Notes under the pieces: generated by a model
What the model was told of the DNA's origin: nothing
What the model saw: only the letters and a program-made list of their open reading frames with translations
The model's database searches: none
In this document: one piece after another, positions 44,859-56,163 of the stretch
How positions within the stretch are numbered: position 1 is the first letter of the stretch
How the letters are laid out: each line of letters opens with the position of its first letter
Source: Kalmusia sp. IMI 367209
Taxonomy: Eukaryota; Ascomycota; Dothideomycetes; Pleosporales; Didymosphaeriaceae
Reading direction: 5' to 3'
Length of the DNA: 64,000 nucleotides
Assembly: GCA_027946365.1 (NCBI GenBank)
Contig: JAPEUQ010000003.1
Span: 3,782,001 to 3,846,000 of the forward strand
Position numbers and translations under genes: made by a program

Positions 44859-46954
44859 CTAAGTGCCTCTGTAAGCGTCAAAGCGCTTGTACGTGTACCC
44901 AATGAAGGGCAAGTTCATCTCCGCCGCCACATCGTCGCCCGCCTGTGCCGTCTGCGCGCGCAGTGCAGCGCTGGTGTCATTCTGGTCAATCTCGTCAATG
45001 GGGAAGTACTGCGTGTCGATGTTGGACTGCAGCTTCGGCTCGAAAGGTGCACGGATGCGGCGCAGCCCGTCCCACTGCACGCCACGGAAGAAGGGATGTT
45101 GCTTGATCTCGCTCGCCCCACCGATACGACCGAGACGATGTTCGGCGTCGCAAATCAAGCTAGAGGGAAGTTAGCATGACTCGTTAACGCGAGGATCATC
45201 ACACATAGCACTCACCGCTTCACAAAGTCCTCGGCCTCTGCTCCCAGCTGTTGGTCCGGAGGGAAGTGCAGGTTTCGCGGCCAGTCAACAATCTTGCGAT
45301 ATGTGTCATGCGGCTCTTCGGCGCAGAACGGCGGCCATCCGATGAGGCATTCGAACATGATCGTGCCAACAGACCACCAATCGCATCCGTAGTCGTATCC
45401 TTGTCCACTGAAGATCTCGGGGGCGATGTAGTCGGGAGTACCCACAGTGGAGTATGCCAGCTGGCGGCGAGATTTTCTCCAGGTGTTAATTTGTGCACGG
45501 TTGCTCACGGTTAGCTGGATTTGGTCCAAATTCATCGAATTTCGGTTTTCCCTGTTGGACTTGTGGGCACCTCCAGCAAGGAGCTTCTTGTAGTAGCCAG
45601 CCTCGTGCTCCTTGTGGAAACCAGTCGAGAGACCGAAATCAGTGAGCTTAATGTGGCCGCCTCGATCTAGGAGGATGTTATCGGGCTTGATGTCGCTGTA
45701 CACAATTAGCAATAGATCTTACAGTGAACATGTAGCAAGAGCATTCGCCTACCGATGGATGAAACCAAGCTTGTGTACAGCCTCGATAGCAAGGGTGATC
45801 TCGGCCATGTAGAAACGCGTGATATCTTCAGTAAAGATTTCATACTTGATCAGCATGGTCATTAGATCACCACCAGGCAGGAACTCCATGAGCATGTAGA
45901 GGAAGGTGCCGTCCTGGAAAGTCGTATGCAGCTTGACGACCCACGGGCTGTCTGACTCGGCGAGAATGTCACGCTCGGAGCGGACGTGAGCGAGTTGATC
46001 CTTTTTGAACTATTCGTAGTTAGTAGGAACCGTCGACGAGAAAATCTCTGGAAAGACGAACCATTTCAGCCTTGACAAGCGATTTGAGGGCGTAGATCTT
46101 GCCATCGTTTCTCCTCTGAACAAGCTTGACCTCTCCAAAAGCACCCTTGCCAATAATCTTGAGCGTCGAGAAGTTCTCGGGCCTCTCCTTGGTCCGCAGG
46201 AAGCGGAGGTATTCGGCCTCTTGTCGCCGCATAGCTTGTTCCTTTTGGGCTTTGCGGGCGTCGGATATGGAGGGCTCCTTCATGATCGATTCCAGCTCGA
46301 GAGCTCTGTTCCACTGTCAGCCATGTTGCATTCAATACTCCTGGCAGCAACATACCGTTGATTACGATCCCTTGCCCGCTGCACACTATCCTTGAAGAAG
46401 GTGCTGACAAGGTTCACCGACACCTGGGCCTGACGCCGCACGCCGTCCGAGTATTTCTCTGGTGTCTTTGGCGGAGGCTCCTCATCATTGAGCGAAGGTT
46501 GCCGCGGCATGTGGCCATATCCCCCACCCTGCTGGTAACCCCTATTGTCAGCAGTTCGGGGACGTTGTTGGCCCGGCGAGGGTTGGCGACCGTATGGGCT
46601 CCCTGAGCGACCGCTGCCGCCGAGATGCTGATGTTGGAACTGCTGGGCGAGGCCATTAGCTGCTTCGTTGAAGCGGGCAGCATTGGGAGCCTGCAAGTTG
46701 CCCTGTTGTCCCTGGTACTGGGCCTGCTGGTAGGGGTTCATGAAATAGCCATTTCCGTAGCCATTGCCCTGCTGTGCTCCCCAGACCTCCTGCTGGCCGG
46801 CCTGGTTCGGGTAGACGGGCTGGGGGAAGGTCGAGGGCGTGGTGGGGTAGGCACGACCAGAGTCTTGGAACTGCTGTCGGTCACCGCCGCCGAAGCCAAA
46901 GGCGAGGTTGAGACGATTGCCCTGCTGCTGCTGCTGCTGCTGCTGATTGTTCAT
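44859..46954 (-). CDS. cot-1: NDR/LATS-family AGC kinase, COT-1/Cbk1 orthologue
   Basis: Five exons on the minus strand: 46954-46356, 46305-46062, 46009-45753, 45695-45216 and 45159-44859, with introns of 50, 52, 57 and 56 nt; 627 codons (626 aa). Serine/threonine kinase of the RAM/MOR network that controls polarised hyphal growth, septation and cell-wall integrity, working with a MOB co-activator. Residues 1-200 are Gln/Gly/Pro-rich with a Q8 run at 4-11, then the basic MOB-binding helix region. The kinase domain starts near 245: [10 protein letters not shown], catalytic HRDIKPDN (366-373), DFGLS, then the NDR-type insert before [11 protein letters not shown]. The C-terminal hydrophobic motif FIGYTYKRF places the regulatory Thr at 616. 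All catalytic residues are present. The intron 2 branch site is a perfect TACTAAC. Confidence 0.95.
46922..46945 (-). repeat. CAG trinucleotide repeat, 8 units, coding for Gln
   Basis: Eight perfect CTG triplets on the plus strand, read as CAG in the kinase gene, encode residues 4-11. Such repeats vary in length between strains. Confidence 0.85.
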
Positions 46955-48209
46955 GGCGGGGAGGGTGCAGAGGAGAGGAGCCGTGAGATGGCGTCCTTAG
47001 GGAGTGGCGTGTCTAGCGGCCGTGGTGGGTGCGTGGTGCGGCGGAGGATCTGGCCGCAATTCTTGTGGAGGGGCGTAGTCGGTAGGGGGATTGCGGGCAG
47101 GAACAGCGGCTCGCAGCTCGCTAGGTCGGGGGCGGATCCGGGTGCCTACAGTCTCACGGCGGACGGGCAGGCGTTTCTCGGGCGAGCAGGACGGGTGAGG
47201 GAAGGGAACAGAGAGCAACAGGAGGCGGGACAGCGTTGCAACGAAGCTCGAAGTCAGGGATAACTCAAACGGCCAGTGGACGAGGGCGCCGAATGGGTTA
47301 GCGCAGCGCTTGCCCGAATGGGGGCCGTCGGCGGGTTATGGAGTAGCGAGGTACGTTGCGCAGACGATTCCAGACGCTGCACACTGCACACACTACTCGT
47401 AGGGCACAGTGCGACATTGGAGGCGCTCCCACAACGTTGGGCACCAGCTCGCTCCCTGACGCGCTGGCCGGCATCCACCAACGACTAGCCCGACTTCCAG
47501 AAGCACGCACTTGTAGCACCTGTATCTATTGATCCGATACATTGCATCGTGCCGTCCCACTGGCCACCTCCATATACGATGCTGTATTGTCCCACTCTAC
47601 ACAGCGCGAGCTTGCTGGGACTGCACCTGTCAAACCGTACTCTAGGTGTCTGGGCACCGTCTGCCTTGCATTCATCACATTGCACTCATGCAACAAAGCT
47701 ACTTCAACATGTCATTGCCTACGGCAATACTTCAATTGGCTCGCTCTCTCTCTCTCTACTAGTACATGTCTTCTTCGACTGGTGACCACCATCCAAGCAT
47801 CCAACCATTAACTCATTATATACAACAATAACGTGCTGACGGGTGCGGTAATACAACGATACAATAATCCAAGCTTAGAAGCTGGCCGAGGCGCAAAGCT
47901 GCCGCCAAAGAAAGGGTATATAACTGGTGACCAGACGAGGGTCATCCTGAACGATTGCCGATCATGTCCAAAGACGACGTTGGCCACCGCTGCCGGCAAT
48001 GGCCTAGGCGACGGGGCATGTAATGCAAAACGAGACGAAAACGTAACACTTGCTCCTGTGTAAATGCCATGTCCAAGAAAAGCGCCAAATAACTAAAGGT
48101 TCCAAAGGGGGCAGACACGGTCGTATCTGCAAAGAAGGTTATGATTATGGTCGAATAAAAAATGTCGACAGGGTCGTGTCGAACGCCCGAGTGATGCTTC
48201 ATCAATAAA
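46955..48209. other. Long 5' region of the COT-1-type kinase gene
   Basis: A 1.25-kb region between the kinase ATG and the stop of the upstream coiled-coil gene on the same strand. The part next to the ATG (46960-47300) is GC-rich, so long spurious frames occur on both strands. A CT repeat lies near 47744-47757. It probably contains a long leader and the promoter. Confidence 0.5.
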
Positions 48210-51200
48210 TTATGCTTGTGTCATAAGAGCTTGAACTTTCTCGCGTTCGGCGACAATATCTGCCTGAAGCTTTCTCGTTTGCCTCATAGCTTCGTCCCTA
48301 CGAACAAGTTAGATGAGCATTCAACATGCAGATTGAACCAGGCTTACTTTTGGAACTGAAGATCTGCAACCTCGATCTGGGCCATGTTCATTCGACTGAC
48401 GACCTCTTCCATCTCGTGATCAGCGTCTCTCAACGCTTTCTCGAGCTCTTCCACACGCTTCTCAAGTAGCTCGGTCCTCGTAGCTTCCGCCATAGACATG
48501 GCCGGTCCACTGGTGGTTTGGCCGAGGCGGGGTGATTTCTGCGCGAAGACTGGCGATGAAGGCATCTTTGGCGAGAAAGCAGAAGGGCTGAGCAGGCCCG
48601 ACTTCACACGGCGTAAATGGTTGGTATCGCTATCCTTAAGAGCCTTCACCTCCTCTTCATGCTTAGCGATGGCCTCCTCGGACGATTGCTGAGCAGTCAT
48701 GACCTTATCTTCTGCCATCTTGAGTCGTCTCTCAAGCTCGATGATCTTGCCAGTCGACTTCTCTTGTTCTTGCTCGCCACGGGAAACGGCATCGGTAAGT
48801 CGCTTACGCAGTGCACTGTTGGATTCTAATTGCGATTGTATCCTGTTGGAGAGTTCATCCATGCGGGTAGCCGCTGCAAATAGCTCGCTGCTCAACTTCT
48901 GCTCCTTACCTAAATGATCGAGTTCTGACTTCTGAAGGGCTCGTGCTTGCTGGCGGTACTGCTCAGCTTCCTTCTGCGCAAAGTCGCGCTCAGCTTCTGC
49001 GTCAGAAATGCTTCGCTTGAGCAGATCAAGCGTCCTCTCAGCCTCAGCACTAGCGGCTCCGAGCGAATCTTCCGATTCCATCTGCTTGATGCGAGCGAGC
49101 GATAGAGCATGCGTAGTGCGTAGCTCATTGTACGACTTGTCGAGCGAGACTGGTTGGTTCTCGATGCGAATCTCGGGTATCGTAATGTCATTTTCCGTTA
49201 GGAGATCTCGAAGGGATGTCGTTTCCTGTTGAGCCCGATCTAGATCCATGCGCAGTCCACGAAGACCATTCTCGCATTGAAACTTTTGCTCGAGCGCGTC
49301 ATCAGCTCTTCGCCGAAGCGAATTCACTTCGTCTCTCAAGTGGGCGACCTCCTTATGGAACGCCGTGCGTCGAGGGGTGAGATTGAGAGCGTTGTCGCGC
49401 TCTGCTTCTAGCTCTTTGATGCGTCTCTCGAAATCCCTCTGTTGCATCTCTTGTCGTTGCAAAAGATGTTTGAGAGCCTTGTGAAGGGCGTCCCGCTGCT
49501 CTTCCAGTTCCTTCACTGGGTTGCCCGCAATTGGTGAGTCTCGCGGTGACTCAGCCCCCGATCTGTCCTTGACTGAGTTGGAGCGTTGGAGAAATGAACC
49601 ACGCTTGCTGGCAATTCCAGAGCTTCGAGCAAGAGAGTTTGATCTTGACAAACCCACACGGGGGTTTGCCTTCTGGGGCGATTCTCCTTCTTCAGCGATA
49701 GCGCCGATGGGTTGAAATCGAGCGTTTTGTGGCGTCATTTCTTGCTGCATCCTTCGTGCCTGTACGAGCATCTGGTTCTCCGTCCGTAACTGCTGAATCT
49801 CCTGCTGCATGCGCGTCGTTTCGTACATGAGACCTTGCGTATCGGCTGCCTCTGACTCTAGGCCTTCCAGGCGAGCCCGGAGCTGCGGTACGACTTCGTC
49901 ACGAAGATTGTCTCGCTCGTTGCGGTGCTGCTCGAGCTCTTGCCGGAGCGCTGTCAATAGATCTTCGAAGTTCTCTTTGACCTGTCTTTCCTCAGCCAAA
50001 CGTCTCTGAGCGTCTTGTAATGAAGCTTCGAGTTCTTTGACTTTAGAGCCACTGGCTGCAGATGAGCCAGATGGACTGCTAACCTTATCTTCGAGATGCT
50101 GAACCTGCTCTTCTAAATCGCGACGTCGTCGGAGTTCTTCCTGCAAGCGCTCTGCCATTTGTACCTTCAAAGTAGCACGTTCTTGCTCAGCCTTCCTCCG
50201 AAGCATCTCAACCTCCTCCAACTTGCTCTCTGGGTCTCCGATAGGGAACCGGATGGAACTGGCGCCAGAGTCCGAGTAATAGTCACTCGTTCTCCGGTTG
50301 TCAACAGACATTGCCGTGGAGTTTTCCGACTTCCATCGCTCCACTTCATCCTCCAATTCCATCTCTCTTCGGATGGAGGCAGCAAGCTCGGAGCTCACCT
50401 CTCGGAGCTCGCGTTCTAGCTCTTCGACATGTGCGTTCATTTGGGGTGACGATGATAGAAGTGGTGTTCCAGGGACGTTGAAGTACGATGGCTGAGACAG
50501 GGAGTTGGCCATGGGAATGTTTAGCCCGGCAGGCTTTGTCTTGGACGACATGCCAGGTTGCATAGGAAAACGTGGCGAGGCGGCAGGGGACAAGGACTTC
50601 TCCGAGAATGTGGTCGTGGGCGAGTCGGCGCCGTTTTGTTTGGCTGAGTTCCAGCCGAAGAATGAAGTGAACCCGACGACCGGGGACTTGGGCTTCACAG
50701 GGCGTGCCTCTTCCTCACGCTCCTCCTCCGTCTCGTACAAGTCTTCGTCGATGAAATCCTCCGTCACTCCGTCCAGCTTCAATCGCAAGTTCGGTTGGCG
50801 CGCTTCTGTCGTGTACAATGGCATGTTTGGCATGGTAGGAGACCGAGCGTGCTGTCCTTTTGCCGAAGCCTTGAGCTCCTCTATTCTGCTTTGTCTGTGT
50901 GCTTGGAAGCTGCTGACCGTCCTATCATGCCTGGGTCCAGACGAGCCCCGGTCGTTGCTCGACGCTGAAAGCGAACTCTGGCGAGGAGGATGTCTCGGAG
51001 CAGTGGCAGTCAGAGGCGTCTGACCGTGAGGTTGCCTAGAGCATCTGTCAGTGACTGAACACGGATGGTTCTCAGAAGGGCTCAGCACTTACTCGTCAAG
51101 ATTGCGCGGTATCAGGTCAACGAGACTGGGAGCAGGAGACGGCAACGTGTCGGCACGGCGAGGGTCTTGCGGCGGCGCTCGAGTAAGGATATTGGCGCCT

Positions 51201-51469
51201 CTTTCTGGTACAAGGCCAGGGCCGTTGTTCAATTCAGCCGGCGAGTATCGTCCTACAACGGGCGAGCCTGGAGGCAAGGGCTTCCGTCGCAGCGGGGACT
51301 GGACGACGGCAACAGGCGGTGCAGAGGGTGCAGGCGGCGCAGGCTGCGTGGTCTGGGAGCGAAAAGATGCAAAGGTAGGAATGGCAAGGGCGGCGAGGAA
51401 GGCAGGCCTCGCTCGGGGAGGGGACGAGTTGGAAGGCGCGCCCTCGCGCTGGGGGTCTAGGGCTTGCAT
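48210..51469 (-). CDS. Large coiled-coil protein, Ser/Pro-rich N-terminus
   Basis: Three exons on the minus strand: 51469-51093, 51035-48348 and 48297-48210, with introns of 57 and 50 nt; 1051 codons (1050 aa). Residues 1-130 are Pro/Ala/Ser-rich and probably disordered, ending LVDLIPRNLDE at the first splice. An acidic patch (DFIDEDLYETEEEREEE) and FTSFFGWNS follow. From about residue 325 to the end, heptad-like Leu/Glu/Arg/Gln runs form several long coiled coils, broken by Ser-rich linkers (for example SRSNSLARSSGIASKRGSF). It resembles fungal proteins annotated as M-protein repeat or myosin-tail-like, some of which act in septal pores, polarity or microtubule organisation; I cannot assign one. 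The last exon gives QTRKLQADIVAEREKVQALM. Confidence 0.82.
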
Positions 51470-52642
51470 ATTAACGATGAACCCCCCGCTCAAGACATGA
51501 TCTTGCACAAAGTTGTTCGCCCAGCGCGGTGGAGGAGTGGTCGCGAACAAGAGGCGCGCAAAAGGGGACCCGGGCTAGCGCATGAACCGACTCGGGATCT
51601 CACTGCGGCCTTTGGGCAGATCGCGGGCGTGGAATTGGCTGGCGCTGGCAATGCTCGAGGCGCTTCGCGAGCGCAGGAGCCCACGGGCGGCGGCGGTTGG
51701 AGGATGGCGCTGTGCGATGTGGAGAACGGCGGCCAGGGGCGTATGCAGGAACGCGGCGCGGGCGGCCAATGAGCCGTTATCAGCGCAGGGGGAGACGCGC
51801 GAGCAGGTGGAAAAGGGTCGCTTCGGTTCTGGCGGCAGGGTGGAATCTATGGAAATCGAGGTAGCGGGCGAGCATGTCGGTGTAGGAGAGCAGATTGCGC
51901 TGGTCTTTGGCTGCGCTGAGGTTAGCCCACCTGTCGCGGTGTCCGGACGACAAGTCGCTGACATGCTTCTCAGCAACGGTTCATGCCTTACTCTGCTGGC
52001 TGTACCGTCGCGTGAAACGCGTCCCGCCCCGACCATGCACCACTACCTCCCCCACCGCGTGCACAAGCCTCGCCGACCACGACGACGAGTGCACAAAGTC
52101 TATCCGGACAGACAAGAGAGACGGACGGCAGACGGTGCAGCCCGACAGCGCCGCCAGCGGGTGGCTTCCACTACTGAGGCATGCCACCTTCTTCGGTCGT
52201 CTTCCGATCATTGCCCGTTGCGCGAGCCCATCTCCGTGCGGGCGCCTCAAAAGGGAAAGCACGCTTTTCAATGCGGAAAGTGCCATCCCCACACGAGGCA
52301 GGGGCAGCCCGCGACCACGACGAGCAGAACGGGCGCGCGGCAGGAATCGGGAGGCTCGCCCAGGCGCCTCGCTTGGCCTCGTCTCGACCGCGTCCATTTC
52401 ACCACGACGAAAAGGAGAGTGTAATCTCGCTGTGCACATCTTTCGGACAGACGACTGAGTCAGCGGGCGCCATCAGTACGGCTCGGAACAACAGCTCGGA
52501 AGCTGCGACCGTGCACCCTTACACCTGCCGTCATTCATGCAGCCGCGCAACAGCATTTGTCACGACCACGCCTTGCAGCCGTTCAACATGCGCGGGCGTT
52601 ATATGTACTCCTGATATCATAGCATAGCATAGCCGGTCAGCC
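51470..52642. other. GC-rich divergent region (coiled-coil gene / VPS37)
   Basis: GC-rich leader and promoter sequence in which long frames occur by chance (plus 51582-52424, 51895-52458; minus 51575-52439). One minus-strand frame, 51980-51780, reads more like protein (RWANLSAAKDQRNLLSYTDM, then LARYLDFHRFHP) and could be a single exon of a missed small gene. It has no ATG of its own upstream and no clear splice partner. The first exon of VPS37 may also lie here. Confidence 0.35.
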
Positions 52643-53468
52643 ATGGCATTCCACTCACCGCGGCAGTCACAAACTTCTACCAGTTCAACCCTCCACCCCA
52701 CCCCCACCTCCACCGAAGCCCTCAGCGCATTCGAGCGGCACAGCAACGCCGCAAACCGGTCCCCACTCCTCCACCACCGCAGTCCTATACCGACCCCCAA
52801 CAACCCTCCACGCAGACCTACACCCAGCATCTCGCGCAAGCACCGTCCCACCAGCCCTCCATACCACCGCCCGACGATGGTTGGCTCCCTGATGTTTTGA
52901 AAGACAAGTCGTACGTCACCTTTGAAACGCATGAATCCGGATGCTGAACCGCGCCAGGACCCTCGACTTACACCACGTGCTGCAGACTGCCGAGCTGCAG
53001 CATGCGCTAGTTCACAGCCCTGAGACGGCTCATCCCTCCCTTCCCGCGTCGACGGCCCCGCTGCAGGCATTGCTTGCGCAGAATGTCGCGCTAGCTGAGT
53101 CCTTGAAGCAGCTCGAGGCGCATCTGCAGCATCAGCGGGAGAGCACGCAGTCGAGACTGTTATCGCTAAGAGCGCTCGAGGGACAGTGGCGGGCGAAGCA
53201 GGCGGAGCAGGATGAAGTGCTGAGGGAGTTCAGTCCACCGGCATTGTACCAGCGGTTGAGTGCCGCTGTGGGGGAGCAAGAGGCGCTGTGTAGAGGGCTG
53301 GAGGAGAGCTTCTTGGAGGGCGAGGGTGCGGGTGGTAGTCATGCTCTTGCGAGCGAGCGAGAGGTGACCGACTTTGTGCGCAGGCTTAGAGAAGGCCGCA
53401 AGGTGGCGTACCTACGAGCTGAAAGGAAAGAGAGATGGGACGAAGGGCGAGTTGGCGGGTGGCGGTGA
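52643..53468 (+). CDS. VPS37: ESCRT-I subunit VPS37 (Mod(r) domain); 5' end unresolved
   Basis: Component of ESCRT-I, which sorts ubiquitinated membrane proteins into multivesicular endosomes. The secure part is an exon ending at 52910, a 47-nt intron 52911-52957, and the last exon 52958-53468. Across the junction it reads GWLPDVLKDKS then TLDLHHVLQTAELQHAL. The Mod(r) domain follows: helical, Gln/Glu/Leu-rich, with LLAQNVALAESLKQLEAHLQ and ALYQRLSAAVGEQEALCRGL. Upstream is a Pro/Gln-rich linker. The ATG at 52643 opens a different frame from the one that joins the last exon, and that frame has a stop at about 52634 with no ATG after it. The true start is therefore probably in an upstream exon or behind a frameshift; the start given is provisional. 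Confidence 0.68.
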
Positions 53469-53941
53469 AGTGGCATCGGAGTGATATCTTGATCGACTTT
53501 GGAATCTCGCTAAAAACGGGTCCGCACTGCCTTACCTTTTGACGAACACAAGGTATAGCCCACAGAGCGCGACTTAAAGGGTCCCCTATGGGTACAAGAA
53601 CTCGGTTCGAATACCCCAGGCCCATGTCAGATATAGTCCAGCTTGACTGCCTTACTGTATCATAGCGGGCACAATGAGCTATACCGCCGTGCGAAGGTGG
53701 AACAACTGCCATAGGAGCATAGAGCTGGATAAAAGATCTACATATATGCGAACACCGAATCAATGCTAAAAACTGCTTCGAGGAGCAGGTTTCCACAGAA
53801 CATCCACTTCCAATATGGTACAACATGCAGCGTCACTTAATTGTCCCCTCCGCGAGCCACATGCTCTCCTCATCTAACCTGTACAGTATCATACACCACA
53901 ATCACCCTTCCCCTCACCGCCTCTCCACGAAGTCGACCCTC
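53469..53941. other. Convergent intergenic spacer
   Basis: Between the VPS37 stop and the stop of the minus-strand mitochondrial gene. No supported gene. A GGTTCGAATACC phrase at 53604 looks like a tRNA B box, but no stems fit around it. Confidence 0.5.
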
Positions 53942-54731
53942 CTACTCCCAGATCCCAAACCATCTCTTGACCCTCCTCCTCCTAATCCCGTCCTCCCCAA
54001 TATAATACCGCGGATCCTCAACATACTCCTCGCCCCTTTCCTCCGCCTCCCGAATCCGCTCCAATCGATACTGCTTCCTCTTCTCAATCTCCTCCTCCTT
54101 CTTCAGCCGTTTTTCCTGCGTCACCTGTGTCTGGTGCGCAATATGCATCTTGTACACCTCGATGAAGCGCGAGCCTGACTGCCACGGGTGGCGGAAGAAG
54201 TCCTTGCGCGTGGGCACCAGTTCGCCGTAGATAGTCTTCGACATGAAATCCATGTACCAGGCGGCAATGGCGAGGGAGATGAGGATACCCTATGCGCAAT
54301 GTGTTAGCAGTGTTTATAGACGAAGTTGGGTGGGGAGGTATTTGACGTACCATCGTGATCCAGAGATGAATAACGCGGTTATTTAGGAACCAATGCGAAA
54401 ATGTGCCCTCGGGACTCATCATGTTTGGATACTTTTTCGTGCGCATGCGCAGCTTATCCTCCTCTGTCAACGCCGGGCCATAGCTGCGTTGGCTAGTCTC
54501 GCTCCGCGGCGTGCGTTTCCCGTGTGAAGGTGGTCTGTATTTATCGGGCTGCGGTATCACAGGGGCCGCTTGTTGCTGTCGTCTCCGGAATTGTTCTGAG
54601 AGAGTCTTGGGGTTGTTGGAGGTGGAAGCGTAGCGTAGGGTCGTTGTGGGTAGAAGAAAGCGGGTTTGTGGGCGGAGTAGAAGAGGCCCTCGAGGAATAA
54701 GAAAGCGTGGTATCGATTGTAGGGTCGCCAT
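53942..54731 (-). CDS. Mitochondrial single-pass membrane protein, conserved in fungi
   Basis: Two exons on the minus strand, 54731-54351 and 54289-53942, with a 61-nt intron; 243 codons (242 aa). The first 40 residues (MATLQSIPRFLIPRGPLLLR, then many Arg, Ser and Thr and almost no acid) make a classic mitochondrial presequence. A Pro/Lys/Arg-rich segment follows (PDKYRPPSHGKRTPRS), then EDKLRMRTKKYPNMMSPEG. One transmembrane helix spans the splice junction (VIHLWITM then GILISLAIAAWYM). The C-terminal 100 residues are highly charged and helical (KRLKKEEEIEKRKQYRLERI). I do not recognise a named family; topology suggests an inner-membrane protein with a soluble C-terminal tail, perhaps linked to respiratory-chain or ribosome assembly (inference only). 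Confidence 0.75.
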
Positions 54732-55045
54732 TGTAGGGACGAGCACGATGTTGCGCGATGTGGTTCGATTGCCAGGCGTGATTGAAGATCTCGAATTCGG
54801 ACGCGGGTTTCTCCGGTCCGGCGCGAAGGCGCGAAGGTGCGAAGACTCGCTCGCTGTTCCCGTTTCGCGACAACAAACTTCTTCCCTAATGCTGACCTTG
54901 CATGCAATATCATACATGTAGACCGTCACTTCAGACACGTTTAAAACGCAACGAATTGATCAACATCTCCTCTCCGCAAACTAACAGTGAGCCTCACGTA
55001 GTAAGCTAACACGCATAGTTCTAATGTTTCGAATCCCAGGTACCA
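54732..55045. promoter_or_regulatory. Compact divergent (bidirectional) promoter region
   Basis: Only 314 bp separate the ATGs of the mitochondrial protein (minus) and the methyltransferase (plus), so both promoters must lie in or overlap this interval. No clear TATA box. Confidence 0.5.
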
Positions 55046-56131
55046 ATGCCTTCCGCGCCGCCTTCATTCGGCTCACAAAACTACTGGAACGAACGCTTTG
55101 CGACAAATTCGAACCCTTTCGAATGGTTAGAAGCGCCTACTGTGCTCGATCCATATCTTGCAGACGCTCTGAAGGAGAGCACCAACGCCGATCCGCAACT
55201 GCTGCATATTGGATGCGGAACCTCGCTGCTGTCATATCATTTGCGTGCATATGTAAATCAACCGAGCCAGGTGCACAATTTGGATTACTCGGAAGTCGCT
55301 ATTGAGATCGGTAGAAAGCGGGAGGCGGAGATCTTCAACACAGCGTTAGAAGGCAATACAGAGAGTCGTAATGGCTTCTTGGATAAAGCAGGCGTTAAAG
55401 CCAATCAGGCGGCTATAGATTCGGACGAGAATAGGCAGCCTGTTACAGGTCCAAGTATGGCGAACGATGCGGCTAAATCTTCCCACATGAAGTGGTCGTC
55501 AGTCAACCTCCTAGACCACAATTCACTGCTTGAGGCGTGCGCGCCCTCGACGTACTCTGTCATCGTGGACAAGTCGACGTCGGATTCGATCGCGTGTTCT
55601 AGCGATCTTTATGTCCCATTGCCGTACCATATCAACACGTCTTCGAAACATACTTTCAAGAGTGTGCTCGCTGAATCCTCTGAGCCTTTACATCCACTCC
55701 ACATAATGGCTGTTCACCTCGCGCTTGTCACGAAGCCGCGAGCTCGCTGGGTAGCGCTCTCGTACTCGATGGATCGATATCCTTTTTTGCATCACCCTAC
55801 ATCAAATTATGTTGAGGAATCGTCACAGCCTACTCGATTTAGCACAACCATGATCCACGCCACACAGCAAAAGAACAATACTGTTGGAGATGTCCATGAC
55901 TCAGATCAGGATATTGGTTCACATAATGATCTAGACGATATCCCACAGGCAGTTCTTGATGACGGTTTCCCTGACCCCAGCGCTCTATGGAAATTGGTCG
56001 GTAAACACAGCATCGAACCTCCTGCAGCAGAAGAATCTTCGAGCGAACACGGGCCAATACACAGACCGAAGGTATTGCATTGGATCTACGTGTTAGAACG
56101 GACAGACGTGCCACTAGCCATCCGAAAATAG
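55046..56131 (+). CDS. Class I SAM methyltransferase, EEF1A-lysine-methyltransferase-like
   Basis: Single exon of 361 residues. It starts with FGSQNYWNERFATN and PFEWLEAPTVLDPYL, the YWxxRY...EW opening of the METTL12/METTL13/EEF1AKMT4-type enzymes. Motif I is LLHIGCGTSLLSYHLR and the acidic loop after strand 2 is HNLDYSEVAIEIG. The post-motif DKSTSDSIAC corresponds to (E/D)KGTLDA(L) in relatives. These enzymes methylate lysines on translation factor EF1A or similar proteins; the substrate here is inferred. Two polar insertions, near residues 100-150 and 265-320, make it longer than minimal family members. Its stop lies 33 bp from the first transposon base of the AT-rich block, so the 3' UTR and terminator may come from repeat sequence. 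Confidence 0.82.
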   Translation: MPSAPPSFGSQNYWNERFATNSNPFEWLEAPTVLDPYLADALKESTNADPQLLHIGCGTSLLSYHLRAYVNQPSQVHNLDYSEVAIEIGRKREAEIFNTALEGNTESRNGFLDKAGVKANQAAIDSDENRQPVTGPSMANDAAKSSHMKWSSVNLLDHNSLLEACAPSTYSVIVDKSTSDSIACSSDLYVPLPYHINTSSKHTFKSVLAESSEPLHPLHIMAVHLALVTKPRARWVALSYSMDRYPFLHHPTSNYVEESSQPTRFSTTMIHATQQKNNTVGDVHDSDQDIGSHNDLDDIPQAVLDDGFPDPSALWKLVGKHSIEPPAAEESSSEHGPIHRPKVLHWIYVLERTDVPLAIRK

Positions 56132-56163
56132 CCCTCTATACACCATCAAAGTTTGAATTTACA

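Noticed and set aside
46625..47263. 212-codon plus-strand open frame opposite the kinase N-terminus
   Set aside because: It is the antisense of the CAG/Gly-rich exon 1 and leader of the kinase gene; its Leu runs are only the complement of the Gln codons.
50159..51023. Plus-strand frames within the coiled-coil gene
   Set aside because: Antisense shadows of the repetitive Glu/Leu/Arg codons of the minus-strand coiled-coil protein.
51582..52424. 280-codon plus-strand open frame
   Set aside because: GC-rich sequence gives long frames in all phases; the product is Arg/Ala/Pro-rich with no motif and overlaps equally long frames on the other strand.
53590..53640. Possible tRNA (GGTTCGAATACC resembles a B box)
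   Set aside because: The bases flanking the T-loop-like segment do not pair (CTCGG against ACCCC), and no acceptor or anticodon stem could be placed.
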